From positions 256,453 through 320,452 of the forward strand of contig JXTB01000163.1 of assembly GCA_002914805.1 (NCBI GenBank): a DNA stretch of 64,000 nucleotides, in the 5' to 3' direction. The notes under the pieces are model-generated. The model worked only from the letters and a program-made list of their open reading frames with translations. It was not told where the DNA came from and did no database searches. Source of the DNA: Parasponia andersonii (taxonomy: Eukaryota; Streptophyta; Magnoliopsida; Rosales; Cannabaceae). Numbering within the stretch: the first letter of the stretch is position 1; each line of letters starts with the position of its first letter. Shown here piece after piece: positions 51,036 through 64,000 of the stretch. The position numbers were made by a program, and so were the translations under genes.

Positions 51036-54000
51036 ATGGCGGATTCGGAGGCAAAACACGTGGTATTTGCTAGCAGTGGAAGCAATGAAAGGGACGAAGA
51101 AGCTGCTTCTTTGCCTGTTCCGGAAGCAACTGGTGGTGCCTCTGGGGTTGGAGAGGCATCCCCTGATTTGTTGAGAAACACGCCGTCGAATATCGCTAGG
51201 TTGGAGGATGTGATTGAACAGTGTGAGGGTCGAAGGAAGTATCTTAAGCAGACTCGGAGCCCTTCTGATGGTGGTGATGTTAGGTGGTACTTTTGCAAGG
51301 TTCCTTTGGTCGATGATGGTACCGCCTTTTACTTCATTTTTGTGAGCTACATGTTTGTATTTGTGGGCATGTTTTCAAATCCGTAATGAAAGAATTTCAT
51401 AGAAGGAAGGAATAAAAATTGAGTCATACCTTCCGGGCTTCACTAATTATGTTAGTGATCCAGATTACCAGATTTTGTGTCTCAAATGTATACTAAACAC
51501 ATGAATGGATGGAAAATAGAAACACTTCTTACTTCAGTTCCTTTTATGATCCATTACGGATTAGTGAAACTTTTTTATTTGGAGTAGATTTTGGTTGCTT
51601 TGAGGTTTGTTTTGGACCCTTTGAAGTTGATATCAATGCTCCACTCATGAGCTCTTGTTATTTAGTTTGATGTGTTAGTGTAAGTCAATGTTAACATTGG
51701 TGCTTTGTGGTTTTCATCGACAGAGCTAGCTGCTTCTGTCCCTCGAACTGAGATAGTAGGAAAGGGTGACTATTTTCGTTTCAGTAGGAGGGATTCTCTT
51801 GCAATAGAGGCGTCCTTTTTGCAGGTCATTTGTTGAAATTATGTTGTTTTCCTTCAAGTCTTTTACCTCCTCCGTTGGTATTAGCACATCTCTTAGACGT
51901 TCTAATTTGATTACTAGTGAATCTTTTTTCTTTTCCTGCAATTTTGACAAGTGATTTGCAGAATTATTCACGCTCTTTGGTTCTCTCTCTCTATCAAATT
52001 TTGACTAATATGTGCATTTAGCCTGATGGAGATGAATCTGGTTTATTAATAGGTAAGTTGATAGATTACTTGTTTGTTGATCATGTTCGCAGAGGGAGGA
52101 AGAGTTGCTCTCTTATTGGTGGAAAGAGTATGCTGAATGTAGTGAAGGTCCGAGTGGACATCCCAGTTCTGGCAAGAGGTTGGATCAACCATCTTCTCCA
52201 AAGGGTCCTCAGTCAGCGGAATTATATGCAGAAGAAGAAGAGAGAGTTGGTGTGCCCGTAAAGGGAGGACTTTATGAGGTCTCATTCTTCTTCTTCTTGT
52301 CCTCCTGTATTGAATAAAGTAACAGCGATTTTTTTTTTTTCGGAAACGGGAATTGCAAAGAAGTAGCAGGGCCTAAAAGTCTTTAAGCCAAAAAACATAA
52401 CTTATGCAGGTAGATTTAGTAAGGAGACACTGTTTCCCTGTCTATTGGAATGGAGAAAACCGACGTGTTTTAAGAGGTCATTGGTTTGCTCGCAAAGGGG
52501 GATTTGATTGGCTTCCGCTTCGCGAAGATGTTGCTGAGCAATTGGAGGCTGCATACCGTAGTCAGGTTTGCTGACTAAGATCTGCTACTTGAGGGTTGTC
52601 TTAGGAATTATTTTACTGTTACACATTATCCAGATGCCATAGTGTGTTAAAATATGCGTTGTTTCTTATGGATTCTGCTGTTCGCATTATCTTTGATCTT
52701 AGACTCATGGAATGAGGTTCCGATACGTGCTGTCTGTCTACGTTATGAATTTTTGCCCATGTGTATGGGCTTTTATATGATAAACCTTGTTATTAACCAG
52801 GTTCCAAATGAGTATCTCGCACTAATAGAATTTATATAAAATGATCATTATATTAGCTTGAGCTGGTAATTGTCTCCAGATTTGGCACCGCAGAACTTTT
52901 CAACCCTCAGGACTTTTTGCAGCTCGAGTCGATCTGCAAGGCTCAACCCCGGTACTACTAAGGCTTTATTGTTAAGTTTCTGGTTCTTAAAATCGCTGTA
53001 CCTCATACCTGAATTTGTTTTGGATTGCACTTTTAGGGACTGCATGCACTTTTTCTTGGAGAAGATGATGCTTGGGAGGCTTGGCTCAACGTGGACCCTT
53101 CTGGCTTTTCTAGCATGATTCCGTTAGGTGGAAATGGAGTAAAATTAAGACGTGGGTATTCAAAATCTGACTCGCCAAAACCAACCCAGGTCATTATTAA
53201 TACTTTAATAGCAGAATTTTTTTATTGCACCTTTGTTATTCTTATTTTGGACCATACATTTTTATGTATTTAATAGTCTTCATTGGTTTAGGGATTATCA
53301 GCTATGTCTAAGGTTGGGATTTAGTTATAAAATATTGCATTTTGGTATATTCTTTCAGTAGTTTCCATTTTATGTGCAATTGACTCTAATTGCTCTTTCT
53401 TGTCCTGCTTCTTCAGCAGATTTGTTTTTCTCATCTCTTTACTATGTACGTGAAAGTCGACACTATTGTTTTGGGGAGATTAATTTGATTTACTGATTTC
53501 TCATTTGTGAATAGAATTCTTCCGTCATTTGTGGACAGGAAAGATGCAAGAAAACAACGTATCCTCCTACTAAATATCTTTTTTGGTCATCTTCAAATGT
53601 AGGATGAATTACGTCAGCAAAAAGAAGAGGAAATGGATGATTACTGTTCACAGGTATATGCAGTTACAGTTTGAACTATTATTATGTCATTCCATGTTGT
53701 TGACATTATTTTAGTACGTATGCTTGGAATTTTGTTTTGTGAAATGATGCCTTCGTGTTCCTACTAGTAGCCTTTGCCTCAAAAATTGTTGTTAGTGTAG
53801 AACTTTCTAAATTATGCTTAATGTAAAAGATCAGTATGAAGATTTGCTAGTTAAAGTATGGGGATTTAGAAGGCTATCTAATTATTCTGTATGTTATCAA
53901 TCTGGGAATTTGATTGATAATTGCCAACAATTGCTGACAAAGGGGACAATGTACGCTTGGGAGAGCTAAATGGGTTATCTACTTGGATAATCAAGTTATT

Positions 54001-57000
54001 AACTTTACTTTTGGGACTAAACTAGCTCGTTGAGGTCTCGATTCATTGCAATCTTATAAAAGAAAAATTAATCTCTACTTGAGGTTGTCATTGACCAGGA
54101 TCTTATTCTTGTGGTTTTTTTCTTTTTCAAATTTCACCACCGCTTCTATTAGCATATTCTGTAATTAACTATGCCAAAAAAAATTTGGTCGTGTGATTCA
54201 GGAGAAAATGAAGAGTTCCTAATTTTTCTCTAAATTATATGTTTTTTCCTTCATCAGGAGTAAATTGAGTTAAAGGTGTAGTAGTGGCTTCATAATTGAT
54301 GATATGGGTTCATAGTTCCACTTCCATGTCTAGGAGTCATCTTTCCTTTTTTTTTTTTCCCTTTATTTTTTTTTCCCTTTAGAAGTCCTAGGTCTACAAG
54401 CTGGTTTATGGCTTATGCTGCTGATTTGTCTGTATCCATTTAGCTTCCTATATAAATGATGTTATTGTTTAGGAATTGGGAGAGAAAAAGGAAGATAAGA
54501 GCTGTATAGAGAAGAAGAGAGAATTCAAAGAGAGAGCCAGAAGAACTTTGGAGAGAGAAAGCTTGTAGTTTCATAATTCATAACAATTGTGGGAAATAAT
54601 GAACACACTAATGACCTATTTATAGATAGGCAAATGATTAATCCTAATTCGACTAGAAAACTAGATAAAATACTTCAAATCAAACTAGAAGTAACTCCTA
54701 ATCGACAAAATTAAACAATTGTTCTACTATATAAATAAATGTCTTGGCTCTATATTCACGCCTAAAATAAGTGTGTAAATTCTCTTTACGATCTCCATAA
54801 GGAGTATTTGCAAATTTGTTAGAAGAAGCAAACCTTTATAGTGTTGATCTAAGATTTTCTTTATTTTTTTAAATTAAAATTTTTTTTTTCAGTTCAAACT
54901 CACCAGTCACTATATCATTGTCATTTTCCAAATCCTGTATAATAAATAAATAAGCATGTTAAGAACTGGATGCTTCTTGAAGCAAATTTGTCATCGGCTC
55001 CACAGCCTTGATGAAAATGGGAATGGAGTTAAAAAGGTAAAGATAACCAAACTTTATTCAGCTGTTATAAGATTGCTCCTTGTCCTATGACAATCCTTGA
55101 AGAGAGAAGATGGGTGTCAACTAAATTCAGTTCATGGAATCCAAATGAGGAAGTTTCGGTAAAAGTTTCGGTAAAATTACTGAACTTTTAGTTTTAAAAT
55201 TTGTGCAAATATGCTGTCAGTTCTAACAGTGAAAGTTTATTCAAATTGTTGAAATAGGAAGTAGTTGAATCTCATTGAAGCATGTATCCCTACCCTTATT
55301 TTTGGAATGATTCAGAAATAAAAATGGCTGTTCAAATCATAGAGTTGAGAGTTGAAATGCACCTTCCTGAAATTGGAAAGAATTTTGTTTCCTATGATTT
55401 GAATAATCAAATTTCATTGTTTAGATCCAGCTGTCTACAGTGATTTTGAGTGTAGTAAGCTAAATTTGAAAATTCCATCAGTGGATTGGTTTATTTGATT
55501 AGATCTTTTTCCTCATAGGCAGATAGAGTTTAAAGTTGCACATTTTGGTCAGGTTCCAGTTCGGCACCTGGTTTTTATGGTTCATGGTATTGGTCAGAGA
55601 CTAGAGAAATCTAATTTGGTTGATGACGTTGGTAATTTTCGACAAATTGCGGCAAGTCTTGCTGAGCAACACCTTACATCACACCAACGTGGCACCCAAA
55701 GAGTCCTTTATATCCCATGCCAGGTAAGTGACATTTCATATAATTGGTTTAATTCCGTAAATTGATGTATCTGAAAAGTTGGAAACAAAGATTGTTTGAG
55801 TCAGATGACTAGGGATTTCTTATCAGTAACCATGTTGCTGGACATGATCAATACTCGGGCATTAGAAATTGAGCTACTTATGTGAGCTGACTGCCATTCC
55901 AGATTCTTTACTTACTTTTGGCATATTATTTAATCTATTAAGCATGTAGTTGGATTTCAGATGCTTTCTTAATAGTTGTCTCTGGATGCTGAATATGGCT
56001 GCTTCGTAAAAAGCTTTCTAGTCTACAAGAAAACCGGATTGTGATAGATCCTGATACTAGGAGTAATTGAAGTGGTTATGCTGACATGTCAGTTATGGCA
56101 TAGGATTATCATTTACCACCGTATACCTGTTAAATCACTTACGAATTTTCGTGTAAGAAAATCTACTTAATGTGGGGTGGGTGGGTTTATTTATTTATGT
56201 TTCTGTTCATTTTTTTCCGTAGTATGTTTTAGGTGATTGCATTCTGGTTTATGTCATATTATGCATAACATATATATGCATATCAGTTTATGTACTACAG
56301 ATTTATTGTTTGATGCGATCACATCCTTTTACACAACTTTGACTCATTTTAACCGTCATCTTGTTCGCATTTCAGTGGAGAAAGGGGTTGAAACTTAGCG
56401 GGGAAAGTGCAGTTGAGAAAATTACTTTAGATGGAGTGAGGGGCTTGCGTGTGATGCTGAGTGCAACTGTTCATGATGTATTGTACTACATGAGCCCCAT
56501 CTATTGTCAAGACATTATCAACTCGGTAGTGCATTCTTAATTTATAAATTTGACTGTCATGTTATTAAAGTGTTTCTTTACGTATTTGCTATTTTAGATA
56601 TCCTGTTCTACGATTGTGATTTGTGCTTTCTATTTAGTTTGGATTATTTTATGTGGACATGAAAGCCTTATAGTGAATATATGTTTTAGCGCCTGTATAA
56701 TGTTATAGCGCACATGCTAGTTGATTCCTTCTTTTTTCCCCCCATTTTCTCATACGTCAACAAAAGAAATAATTTGCTTACTGAACAATAGAAATGGAAT
56801 ACATTACAGAATGTGGAAATATTCGCAGTGCTTTATATATTGCTGAATGTCCTGAAATTTTGAAACATATGCTGTGTTCGTGAATTCGACCGGCAAATAT
56901 TGGTGCTATCAGTGTACAACAGTGTGGATTTTGTGTTGGACCACTGGAAATTATATTTGTGATTGGTNGGAACTAGTATTTCCCTTGCTGGCCTCAAAAA

Positions 57001-60000
57001 GAGCAGTGGGGTCAACAATGGTGTTCTTTGAACATTAATGTTTGTCTTTTTAGTTTCTTATTCCCCACTGCTTCATATAAGAGATATTTGTATAAGTTAT
57101 CCTGTGAGACGTCCACTTTCGATAACGTAAGCTACTCTTGGCTGATATGTAATAGGCATAGCAGAATCGAAAATTAAGAGGTAGAAGTGGCACTAAAGAG
57201 GTCTTTCTAGGATATTGTTTAGCGGTGAGATTAGAGTCCAGGAGATAGTTTGGTTATAAACAAACTTATGAATCAGATGTGATTTTCATCAAAATGCAAG
57301 GAAATAGGAAATGAAAGGCCGGTTAGGATGTAAGCTGAGTGAGAGTGTAGGCATTATCTTATAACTTAAGCTAAGATTCTTCCTCAACAGGGCACAGATT
57401 CATGACATTTATGAGATGGGCTATCTGTCAGACTCGGCCAATAGATTGTGCATTTTGCCTTCTGGTTATATTTAATTTTCAGATCCATAAATCCAGTGTA
57501 TTATTCTGAAATATGTGATTGATGACCATATTGCACCATCCACTCCTCAGAGCCCAGATAGCTACTTGCTTGGTCATCTAGCCACAATTAGGGTTTCTCT
57601 CGGAACATTTTTAGCTATCGTTTATGCTGCTTAATTATTTTCACTCTATGCTTGTTGACACGAAATACGATGTAGTTTGTCAAGAGTTATTGAGCACTAG
57701 ATTAACATGAACTGACAAATAGTTGCTTCTGCACCAGGTATCCAATCAGCTAAATCGCTTATATTTGAAGTTTCTTAAGAGGAATCCTGGTTATAATGGA
57801 AAGGTACAATGTTTAAAAATAATAATGTTTTTTCCAAAAATGGTCATGTATGACTATTGTAAGTTTCGAATTGCGGCAAATATTCTTATTTCATGCTAAC
57901 ACTCATTCAGGTTTCCATATATGGTCATTCCTTGGGAAGTGTCCTCTCCTATGACATCCTTTGCCACCAGGAGAATCTGAAATCCCCATTTCCAATGGAC
58001 TGGTTGTACAAGGAACATGCTAAAGATGAAAAATCTTCAACTGTTATGAATAATCAATCTGGAATTGATGAAATTGATGGAATGTTGGGTCCAATCGATG
58101 ATGACAAAAGGAGTTCAGAACAAGCTTTTCTAATGCCTGAGGAAGATGCATCAGAAGGAAATATTGAAGACTCCTCAACTGTTATGAGTCCTGCTATGTC
58201 AGATTCTGACGAGTTCACTAGGTTTATCAACTCTAAACAACCAAGTGATAAGGAAGATGTCCATGAAGCAGTTGATAATTCTAGCGACAAGGTTCCTTGT
58301 AAAAGTGATATCTTAGACGAAACTACAAGAATCAATTCTGGAGTTACTAGTGATGATTTAGGAACAGCAGGTGAAGAAGTATGCAAAGATACAAGTGATA
58401 AAGACAAAATAATCGAATTATTGCAAAAAGAGGTTAGAGAATATGTTTGAACTTTATTTTTTGTAGCATTTGGAGGCAGTCTCTATACTTTTTGTAGAAT
58501 GAATGTTTTTGTTTGTTTCAGATTGATTCTCTAAAGGTCAAAATAGCAGAATTGGAATCGGGTGGTGAATATAGGAGTCTAGGATTACACCAAGGTGATT
58601 TCTGACAGTAAACATTATTTATTTATTTATTTGTTCTGGTTCTAGCTTGTGAAAATGACTTCATGTATCAAATATATTTGCTTTTTATGGTTTAATGTAC
58701 ACAGAAAATAAGGAGGTTCTTGAGACTTCGATAAAGGATCCTGTATTAGAGAAGCTGCCAGCTGAGCAAGATGATGTAGCAAAGAGTTATACCCCTTGCA
58801 TCAGATACACAAAACTTGAATTCAAGGTGTGAAATAAATTGTTCAAAGGTTCTTCAATCTTTGTTTCAGGGGGTGAAATTTTGTGTTGGAGCTTTTATTT
58901 ACCCTGTGACTAATTAAACATTAATTTCAAGCATTTCAGGTTGACACATTTTTTGCTGTTGGATCACCTCTGGGAGTCTTCCTTGCTCTTCGTAATATTC
59001 GAATAGGGATTGGTAATCTATATGCTTCTATAGATTCTGAACAAGTTTCATTGGTACTAGTGTCTTATGTGCTCTGCATGCTTATGTTGTATTAACCTAA
59101 CTTGATATTTCCTAAACAGGGTAGCTCTTTTTTATTGTATACATTGACAAAATTAGACATATCAGACAAAACAAAGAGAGCTAGAGAAGTTTGTAACTTT
59201 TCTTCAATAGACCAAATGGTGACCATATTTTAGGGTCTGTTTTTATCAATATTGATTATCTGAATATCTGTGCAAGGAATTTTTATTTTCTACTTGTGCT
59301 TACTGTTATCCTAGTCAGCATATAAATTTTTTTTCATACTACCCATATAGGTTGCTAGTGGATGTGTCAATCATGCCTGGTGCCTATGTCTATGAGTGTA
59401 TCTTTTACTGTCAATAACTTGTTTTCTCTTTAATGACGTTAAACCAGAAAGAGAATTCACCACTGGGGATAAGAGACTCATATTACAAGATTGAACATGT
59501 TTTCTTTTTCTTTTCAGGAAAAGGGCAAGAATATTGGGCCGAGGAGAATATTAACGAAGAAATGCCCGCTTGTAGGCAAATGCTCAATATTTTCCACCCT
59601 TTTGATCCTGTGGCATATAGGTCTAGTTGGCTCCTATCTTATGATGCAGATGTTCAGTTTGAGCTTCGTTTGCTAAATGTGATAAATTATTACAACTCTG
59701 ATTCTTTAGAAATTAGTTCATGCAGGCTGTGGCTTAAATTTTCCTGTCTAGTTTATCCTATCTAGGTTTCCAAGAGCAACCCTTGATGCTCGATTGTTCT
59801 CAAAATTTTAATGTCAATGAACATTATATAAGAAAATTATATTATATGAAAGTTGAAATATAGGTTTTACGTTTGGAAGTAAGATAGAAGCACTAATCAT
59901 GACAATCTGAGATAACTCAAGAGGAAAGGGGAGGAAGCTATATCTGAAAAGGTTAAGAGGCGAGGGGATGAAATTGTATTTGAAAGTAGTAGAACTGTTG

Positions 60001-62705
60001 ATAATTTACATAATGGAGGAGCATATTCTCTTTAGAGGACATTTAGGAGCCATAGAACCTATTAAAATTCTTAAGTTGAGCTTGATTCAGAATAACTTTT
60101 ATAACCAAACTGCCTAATCGTACAGCGAATATTTCATATGTGCTTTTTCTTGTTAAGGTTCTATTTATGCATGGGTCGATGACTTTTCCAGGGCTGATAA
60201 ATTCATTTTCTCCCTTTCATCTAAAGGGACATATTTGGTCATATTTTTGCATATAGATTACAAAAATGCATTCATAGGATCATCGGTAACTTTTTATCAT
60301 TTGGAGTAACAAGTTTCTTGATCTAAGTATCTTTCTTCAAAATATTCGTTACTGTTATTAAGAAAACCTTCACTTGTCCACTTTTTGTTTTGCACAGTAG
60401 TCTTAGGAATCTCATAAAAAACAGATGACGGTTGAAAGTAAATAACAAAAAAACTTCACTCATAGAATAGTCTTAAATATAACTGCTCATGTAGTAATTA
60501 GTTGGGCAGTCATAAATTTGGATAAATTGCATTTTCTTTCTTCATATGGTACTTTTTGTTGAATTTAGAAAATTAAACTTGTGATATATTTTGGTGCAGA
60601 ATAGAACCACTTGTTTGTAAAGAATACATCAGCAAGCGACCAGTTATTATACCGTACCACAAAGGTGGAAAGAGGTTGTATATTGGATTTCAGGTAATTC
60701 ATCTGAAGTACATACATTCCTCCCCCCACCCCCCCTCTGTGTTTGTCTCTCTGATAAGCTGATACGTTTTGGTGTAGGAATTTTCTGAACATTTAGCTGC
60801 TCAGTCTCAAGCCATAATGGATCATCTATACTATATAAGGGTGGGCTCTATTTATTCCCAGTTACTATTATCTGTTCTGAACTGATGCATCATTTCTATC
60901 TGTAATGTAATTTTAATATTTTAGATTGTAATGAATTACTTGATGGAGCTTCTTTGTCAAGTGCATCCTGCTTTTGGTCTTCTTTGAGATTTTTATTTAC
61001 TATCTTGTCACAGATACGTATATTTACTATCTTGTCACAGATACGTATCTTCACATATTTGTTAAGGATTTGGTTGGGCATAATATCCGTGATAGGAGTT
61101 TAGTATCTTGCAATATATGAGAAGATATCATGGTACTAAATTTCTTTGGCTGAACAGGTTAAAGTTTTAACAGTTTGCCAGTCAAGAAACGCTGATAGCA
61201 GAGAAGGTAGTGTTTTCTTTCAGTATTTTGGCAAGCAACCTTGTATTTTTATTCTGTCCTTTACTATGTTCTCTTTCTTTAGAAGTATTGATAAGTAGTT
61301 TAAATTCCTTTGACAATGGTGACCCATCTTGTCCTGCGGCTACCTCTTTATTTTCTAGCACATGAAGAAGGGAGGGGTTTTTGTTTACCAATATAAAATA
61401 CTACTTGCTGCAAGAGAGAGAGAGAGCTGATAATTAAGTTTGCTTTGTTTCTTATACTGATTTTATTGCAGAAGACACTGAAACTGCACAAGAAAAGGAG
61501 AAGCCAACTTATGGTTCTCTTATGATGGAGAGATTAACAGGAAGCGTGGAAGGACGGATTGATTATGTGCTTCAGGTGTATATCTTCACCCAGTGAAGCT
61601 CACACTATTCTCTCATTTATATGCCCTTTTCTTAAATAGGATTTTTATGCCTTTATGGTTATCTAACATGAACGCTGCTTTTAACCCCAAAATTCCACGT
61701 TGACTAATACGAAACAATTCTAATATTAATTTCTTAAGAAATAGTCTTTCTCAATTACACACATAAAAGAATATGCTTCTTCTTCCTCTTCTTTTGTTTT
61801 TCTTTATTGAAGGATGATTTATTCTTGATACATAAAATGAAGTTGGCTTATTCGACATTATTAGTACAAGCTCATTTCCTCGTACATAATCTTGATATGT
61901 AAAATGAAGTTGGTTTATTCCACATTATTAGTACAAGCTCATTTCCTTAATGTGAGTTTTCGTTGATCATGCAGGATGAAACATTCCGACATCCATATTT
62001 ATCTGCTATTGGATCACATACGTATGTCTAAATTTACTTTGATTGATATTTAAGTACTTGTCATTTAGCGGTCCTGAGTTTATTATCAAGCAAAATACAG
62101 CACAATGCAAGTGACTTTGATTGATGATCATTATCATGCTATTTACTTAAATAAGTATGGCCTTATCAGTTATTGAAGTGATTCCTTGCACAATAGATTA
62201 GCATGATTCCTTGCACAATAGATTAGCATACTTTTGTGCTTTGAACTATATCCTTTTCATTCTTTCAATTTCACTTATCTACTGCACTCCATTTCATGAC
62301 AGAGGAACGCAGAAATCTTATAGAACTGCAGAATTTACTTTTCCAAAAGTTCTATTATTTTTCAAAGAAGCTGATTGATTCTTTTGCTTATGGGTGTATG
62401 TTTTGTAACTTAAAGATTATCTGCAATGAATTGAGTTCTTTTGATCTTGCAACTTGTTTTACAGAAACTATTGGAGGGATTGCGACACTGCACTGTTCAT
62501 ATTAAAACACTTGTATCGAGATATACCTGAAGACCCCAACTCACCTAAACAATCTATTGGAGGCAATTTAAAAAATGATGGTGGTTCCTCAGGCTGGATT
62601 GATCGAAGAGAAGCTGTTGAAGAAGAGATACCTTTGACATTCTCTGACAGAAGTGCAGTCAGAAACTTCTCAAGCAAAGCTAAGAAGTTTTTGAAGAAGC
62701 GCTGA
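51036..62705 (+). CDS. SGR2: Phospholipase SGR2 (SHOOT GRAVITROPISM 2), DDHD family
   Basis: Coding exons: 51036-51318, 51724-51824, 52093-52278, 52410-52565, 52880-52951, 53037-53189, 53603-53653, 55553-55723, 56376-56525, 57738-57803, 57911-58432, 58522-58594, 58705-58826, 58940-59012, 59518-59620, 60600-60693, 60778-60840, 61158-61206, 61472-61575, 61975-62021, 62465-62705. Frame holds throughout; 959 residues (Arabidopsis 933). SGR2 is a phosphatidic-acid-preferring PLA1-like lipase of the vacuolar membrane, needed in endodermal cells for amyloplast sedimentation and shoot gravitropism. Matching blocks include LLRNTPSNIARLEDVIEQC, TRSPSDGGDVRWYFCK and FMVHGIGQ. The lipase motif GHSLG gives nucleophile S470. 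An acidic low-complexity insert (about 490-640) precedes the DDHD domain (about 703-950), where D756 (HPFDPVAYR), D860 (GRIDYVLQ), H879 (GSHTNYW) and D885/D887 are the conserved candidates. The ATG is the first in frame. All junctions are GT-AG. Confidence 0.95.
54470..54830 (-). mobile_element. Possible LTR-type fragment in SGR2 intron 7 (fossil)
   Basis: On the minus strand a promoter-like TCTATAAATAGGTCATTAG (about 54615-54635) is followed by a leader rich in CTCTCTC and TTCTCTCTTC, as in U3-R regions of plant LTR elements. The host intron is the longest in SGR2 (1.9 kb), fitting an insertion. Ends, duplication and family cannot be set; it is a broken old piece if real. Confidence 0.35.
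60993..61049. repeat. 28-bp tandem duplication in SGR2 intron 17
   Basis: ATTTACTATCTTGTCACAGA followed by TACGTAT occurs twice in a row, starting at about 60993 and 61021. Confidence 0.8.
61824..61957. repeat. 67-bp tandem duplication in SGR2 intron 19
   Basis: Two copies starting at 61824 and 61891 share CTTGATA, TAAAATGAAGTTGG and a 23-base block around ACATTATTAGTACAAGCTC, with only a few differences. A recent local duplication within the intron. Confidence 0.8.
62181..62230. repeat. 25-bp tandem duplication in SGR2 intron 20
   Basis: ATTCCTTGCACAATAGATTA plus GCATG is repeated exactly or nearly so, at 62181 and 62206. Confidence 0.85.
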
Positions 62706-63402
62706 ACATGTCACAGCTTATCTTTTTCATTGTCTGCGGGTCTGAAATGCGAAGAACCATTGTTTTAGCACAGCTTAAGGTGTTTGCTGTTGCTGTTGCT
62801 GTTGCCTCGAGCAAATTCTCCAGCGATCCGCCGCTTGTTTCGGGCCAAATTATTCCGCTTGTTTAGTCAGATGAAAGCGATATGCCATGCTAGATCTTAA
62901 ACTGATATGCCAAATTGCCACCACTCTTGAAACTGGGAATTAGACATGAATTCATTGGGAAAGCAAGCATGGCTGGTCCTGGCAAGGGAGAAGGATTTGC
63001 TGTGGTGTAAGGTGTAAATATTAGGTGCTTGCATTTAGGCCATCTCAGTTTTTTATGTGTAATACGAGAGGAATGTTGCAATACTCGTTATGTAATTAAA
63101 TCCATCAATAAAGGGAGAAACGATGTTTCATTCCATATTCCAATTCCAATTGGGTTAAAACACAATCCACATGTCAAATTCTCATTAGTGAAAATTGGTT
63201 TCCATTTTTGTCAACTAATTTAGTAGAATATGGGAAGGACAAATGGCATGTGTCAAAATTTATCCGGATTGGAATTAATGGAGCGTTTTTCAATTTATGT
63301 TGCACTGAATTAGGGTTAAGTTAAAAAAACTGGTGTAAATGCTCAATGTTTTCTCCCTTAAAATCAAGAAATTGAGGGAGGCTTCTGGTTGAGTTTTATA
63401 AC
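62706..63402. other. SGR2 3' region and flank
   Basis: The likely SGR2 3' UTR (a GCTGTT triplet-like run near 62780) extends to a poly(A) signal near 63107. The rest, up to the LTR at 63403, shows no gene. Confidence 0.5.
63107..63112 (+). terminator. Probable poly(A) signal of SGR2
   Basis: AATAAA about 400 bases after the stop codon, preceded within 60 bases by TGTGTAATA and TGTAATTAAA far-upstream-type sequence. Confidence 0.5.
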
Positions 63403-64000
63403 TGTGATATCCAAAATTTTCAAACGACACCCAGTTCCTCACAAAAAAAAAAAAAAAAGAGCTAATAATAACCGAATTACATAGCATTTTCATTTATATT
63501 AGTATCATGTCTGCATACTATTTTAAATTCAAATTTTAAATTTCTATGATTATTAACTTTTATTACGTTTTAAGATAATTTGCAGTGAATGCTCTGGAAA
63601 TGCTCATTGGTACTAGTTGATGGGCATTAATTTTGCTACAATTACATTATTTATTTTTATAATGCCCCGTATAGTGCAATTATATCTTAGTTTGCTTGTT
63701 ATTTATACTTCAATTAGAAAATACTTCATTAGATAAGTTGTTTAAGTGCTTGTTTTTGGTTTTAGTGATATTATTGATTTTGTACATTTGAAAATCCTTT
63801 AGTTAGTAACTAGATTTTATTTTCTATCCGCATATTTATTTTTGCACGAACTCTTTTTAATTATACGTTATAATACAATTGAAAAATATGTATATATACA
63901 GTAAAAAAAAAAAAAAAAAAATAATAATAACAATAATAATAAAAATAAAAACAATAACTGACTTTGTATGTCGGCAAAGTCCATGGGCATGATATTATTT
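63403..64000 (+). mobile_element. Gypsy-type LTR, second copy (cut by window end, fossil)
   Basis: It begins TGTGATATCC and follows 4822-5360 in the same orientation: CAGTTCCTCACA, GAGC/TAATAATAAC, CTCATTGGTAC, TTATTGAT...TGTACA and, near 63970, TGTCGGCAAAGTCCATG against TGTCGGTTTAGTCCATG. The element continues beyond the window, so whether it is a solo LTR or part of a longer element cannot be said. Confidence 0.65.

Noticed and set aside
58054-58407. 117-codon minus-strand frame inside SGR2
   Set aside because: Antisense shadow of the acidic low-complexity part of SGR2 exon 11.

Overview
This is an AT-rich stretch of a nuclear plant genome, almost certainly a eudicot. Six multi-exon genes with GT-AG introns belong to families that are plant-specific or plastid-directed: a PIRL leucine-rich-repeat protein, the RING protein MIP1, a chloroplast Fe-superoxide dismutase, a Ycf20-like protein, a nitroreductase-fold oxidoreductase, and the phospholipase SGR2. 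The rest is intergenic DNA rich in LTR-type repeats, MITE-like elements, a LINE remnant and microsatellites. The species cannot be fixed from the sequence. Short N runs (17377-17402, 30699-30711) and single Ns mark draft-assembly gaps.

Layout. 1-12.9 kb is repeat-dominated: an inverted pair of an LTR-like family, a Copia-type LTR-like block, a 2.8-kb Gypsy-type LTR, and a MITE-like element. 12.95-16.99 kb (+) is the PIRL gene. 17-23.3 kb is non-coding. 23.35-26.62 kb (+) is MIP1. 26.6-31.8 kb is non-coding with several old repeats. 31.85-33.92 kb (-) is an FSD2-type Fe-SOD in eight coding exons. 34-37.7 kb holds a LINE remnant, a palindromic MITE-like element and a Ty3/Gypsy pol fragment. 39.2-40.36 kb (+) is a Ycf20-like gene whose 5' leader intron carries a SINE-like insert. 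40.4-45.7 kb is a composite of degenerate tandem repeats with a Gypsy gag/protease fossil. 45.71-48.72 kb (-) is the nitroreductase-like gene. 51.04-62.71 kb (+) is SGR2 with 21 coding exons. From 63.40 kb a second copy of the Gypsy-type LTR seen at 4.8 kb begins and runs off the window.

The genes do not form a functional cluster. They are independent host genes on both strands: intracellular LRR signalling or scaffolding (PIRL), ubiquitination or meiosis-linked RING biology (MIP1), plastid superoxide removal (FSD2), a thylakoid-linked protein (Ycf20-like), an uncharacterised flavin oxidoreductase, and a vacuolar-membrane phospholipase needed for shoot gravitropism (SGR2). All six gene models keep reading frame across every proposed junction. 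No clearly novel system was found. The least characterised item is the two-domain nitroreductase-like protein; the most distinctive DNA structures are the composite repeat at 41.6-44.0 kb and the inverted and paired repeat families.
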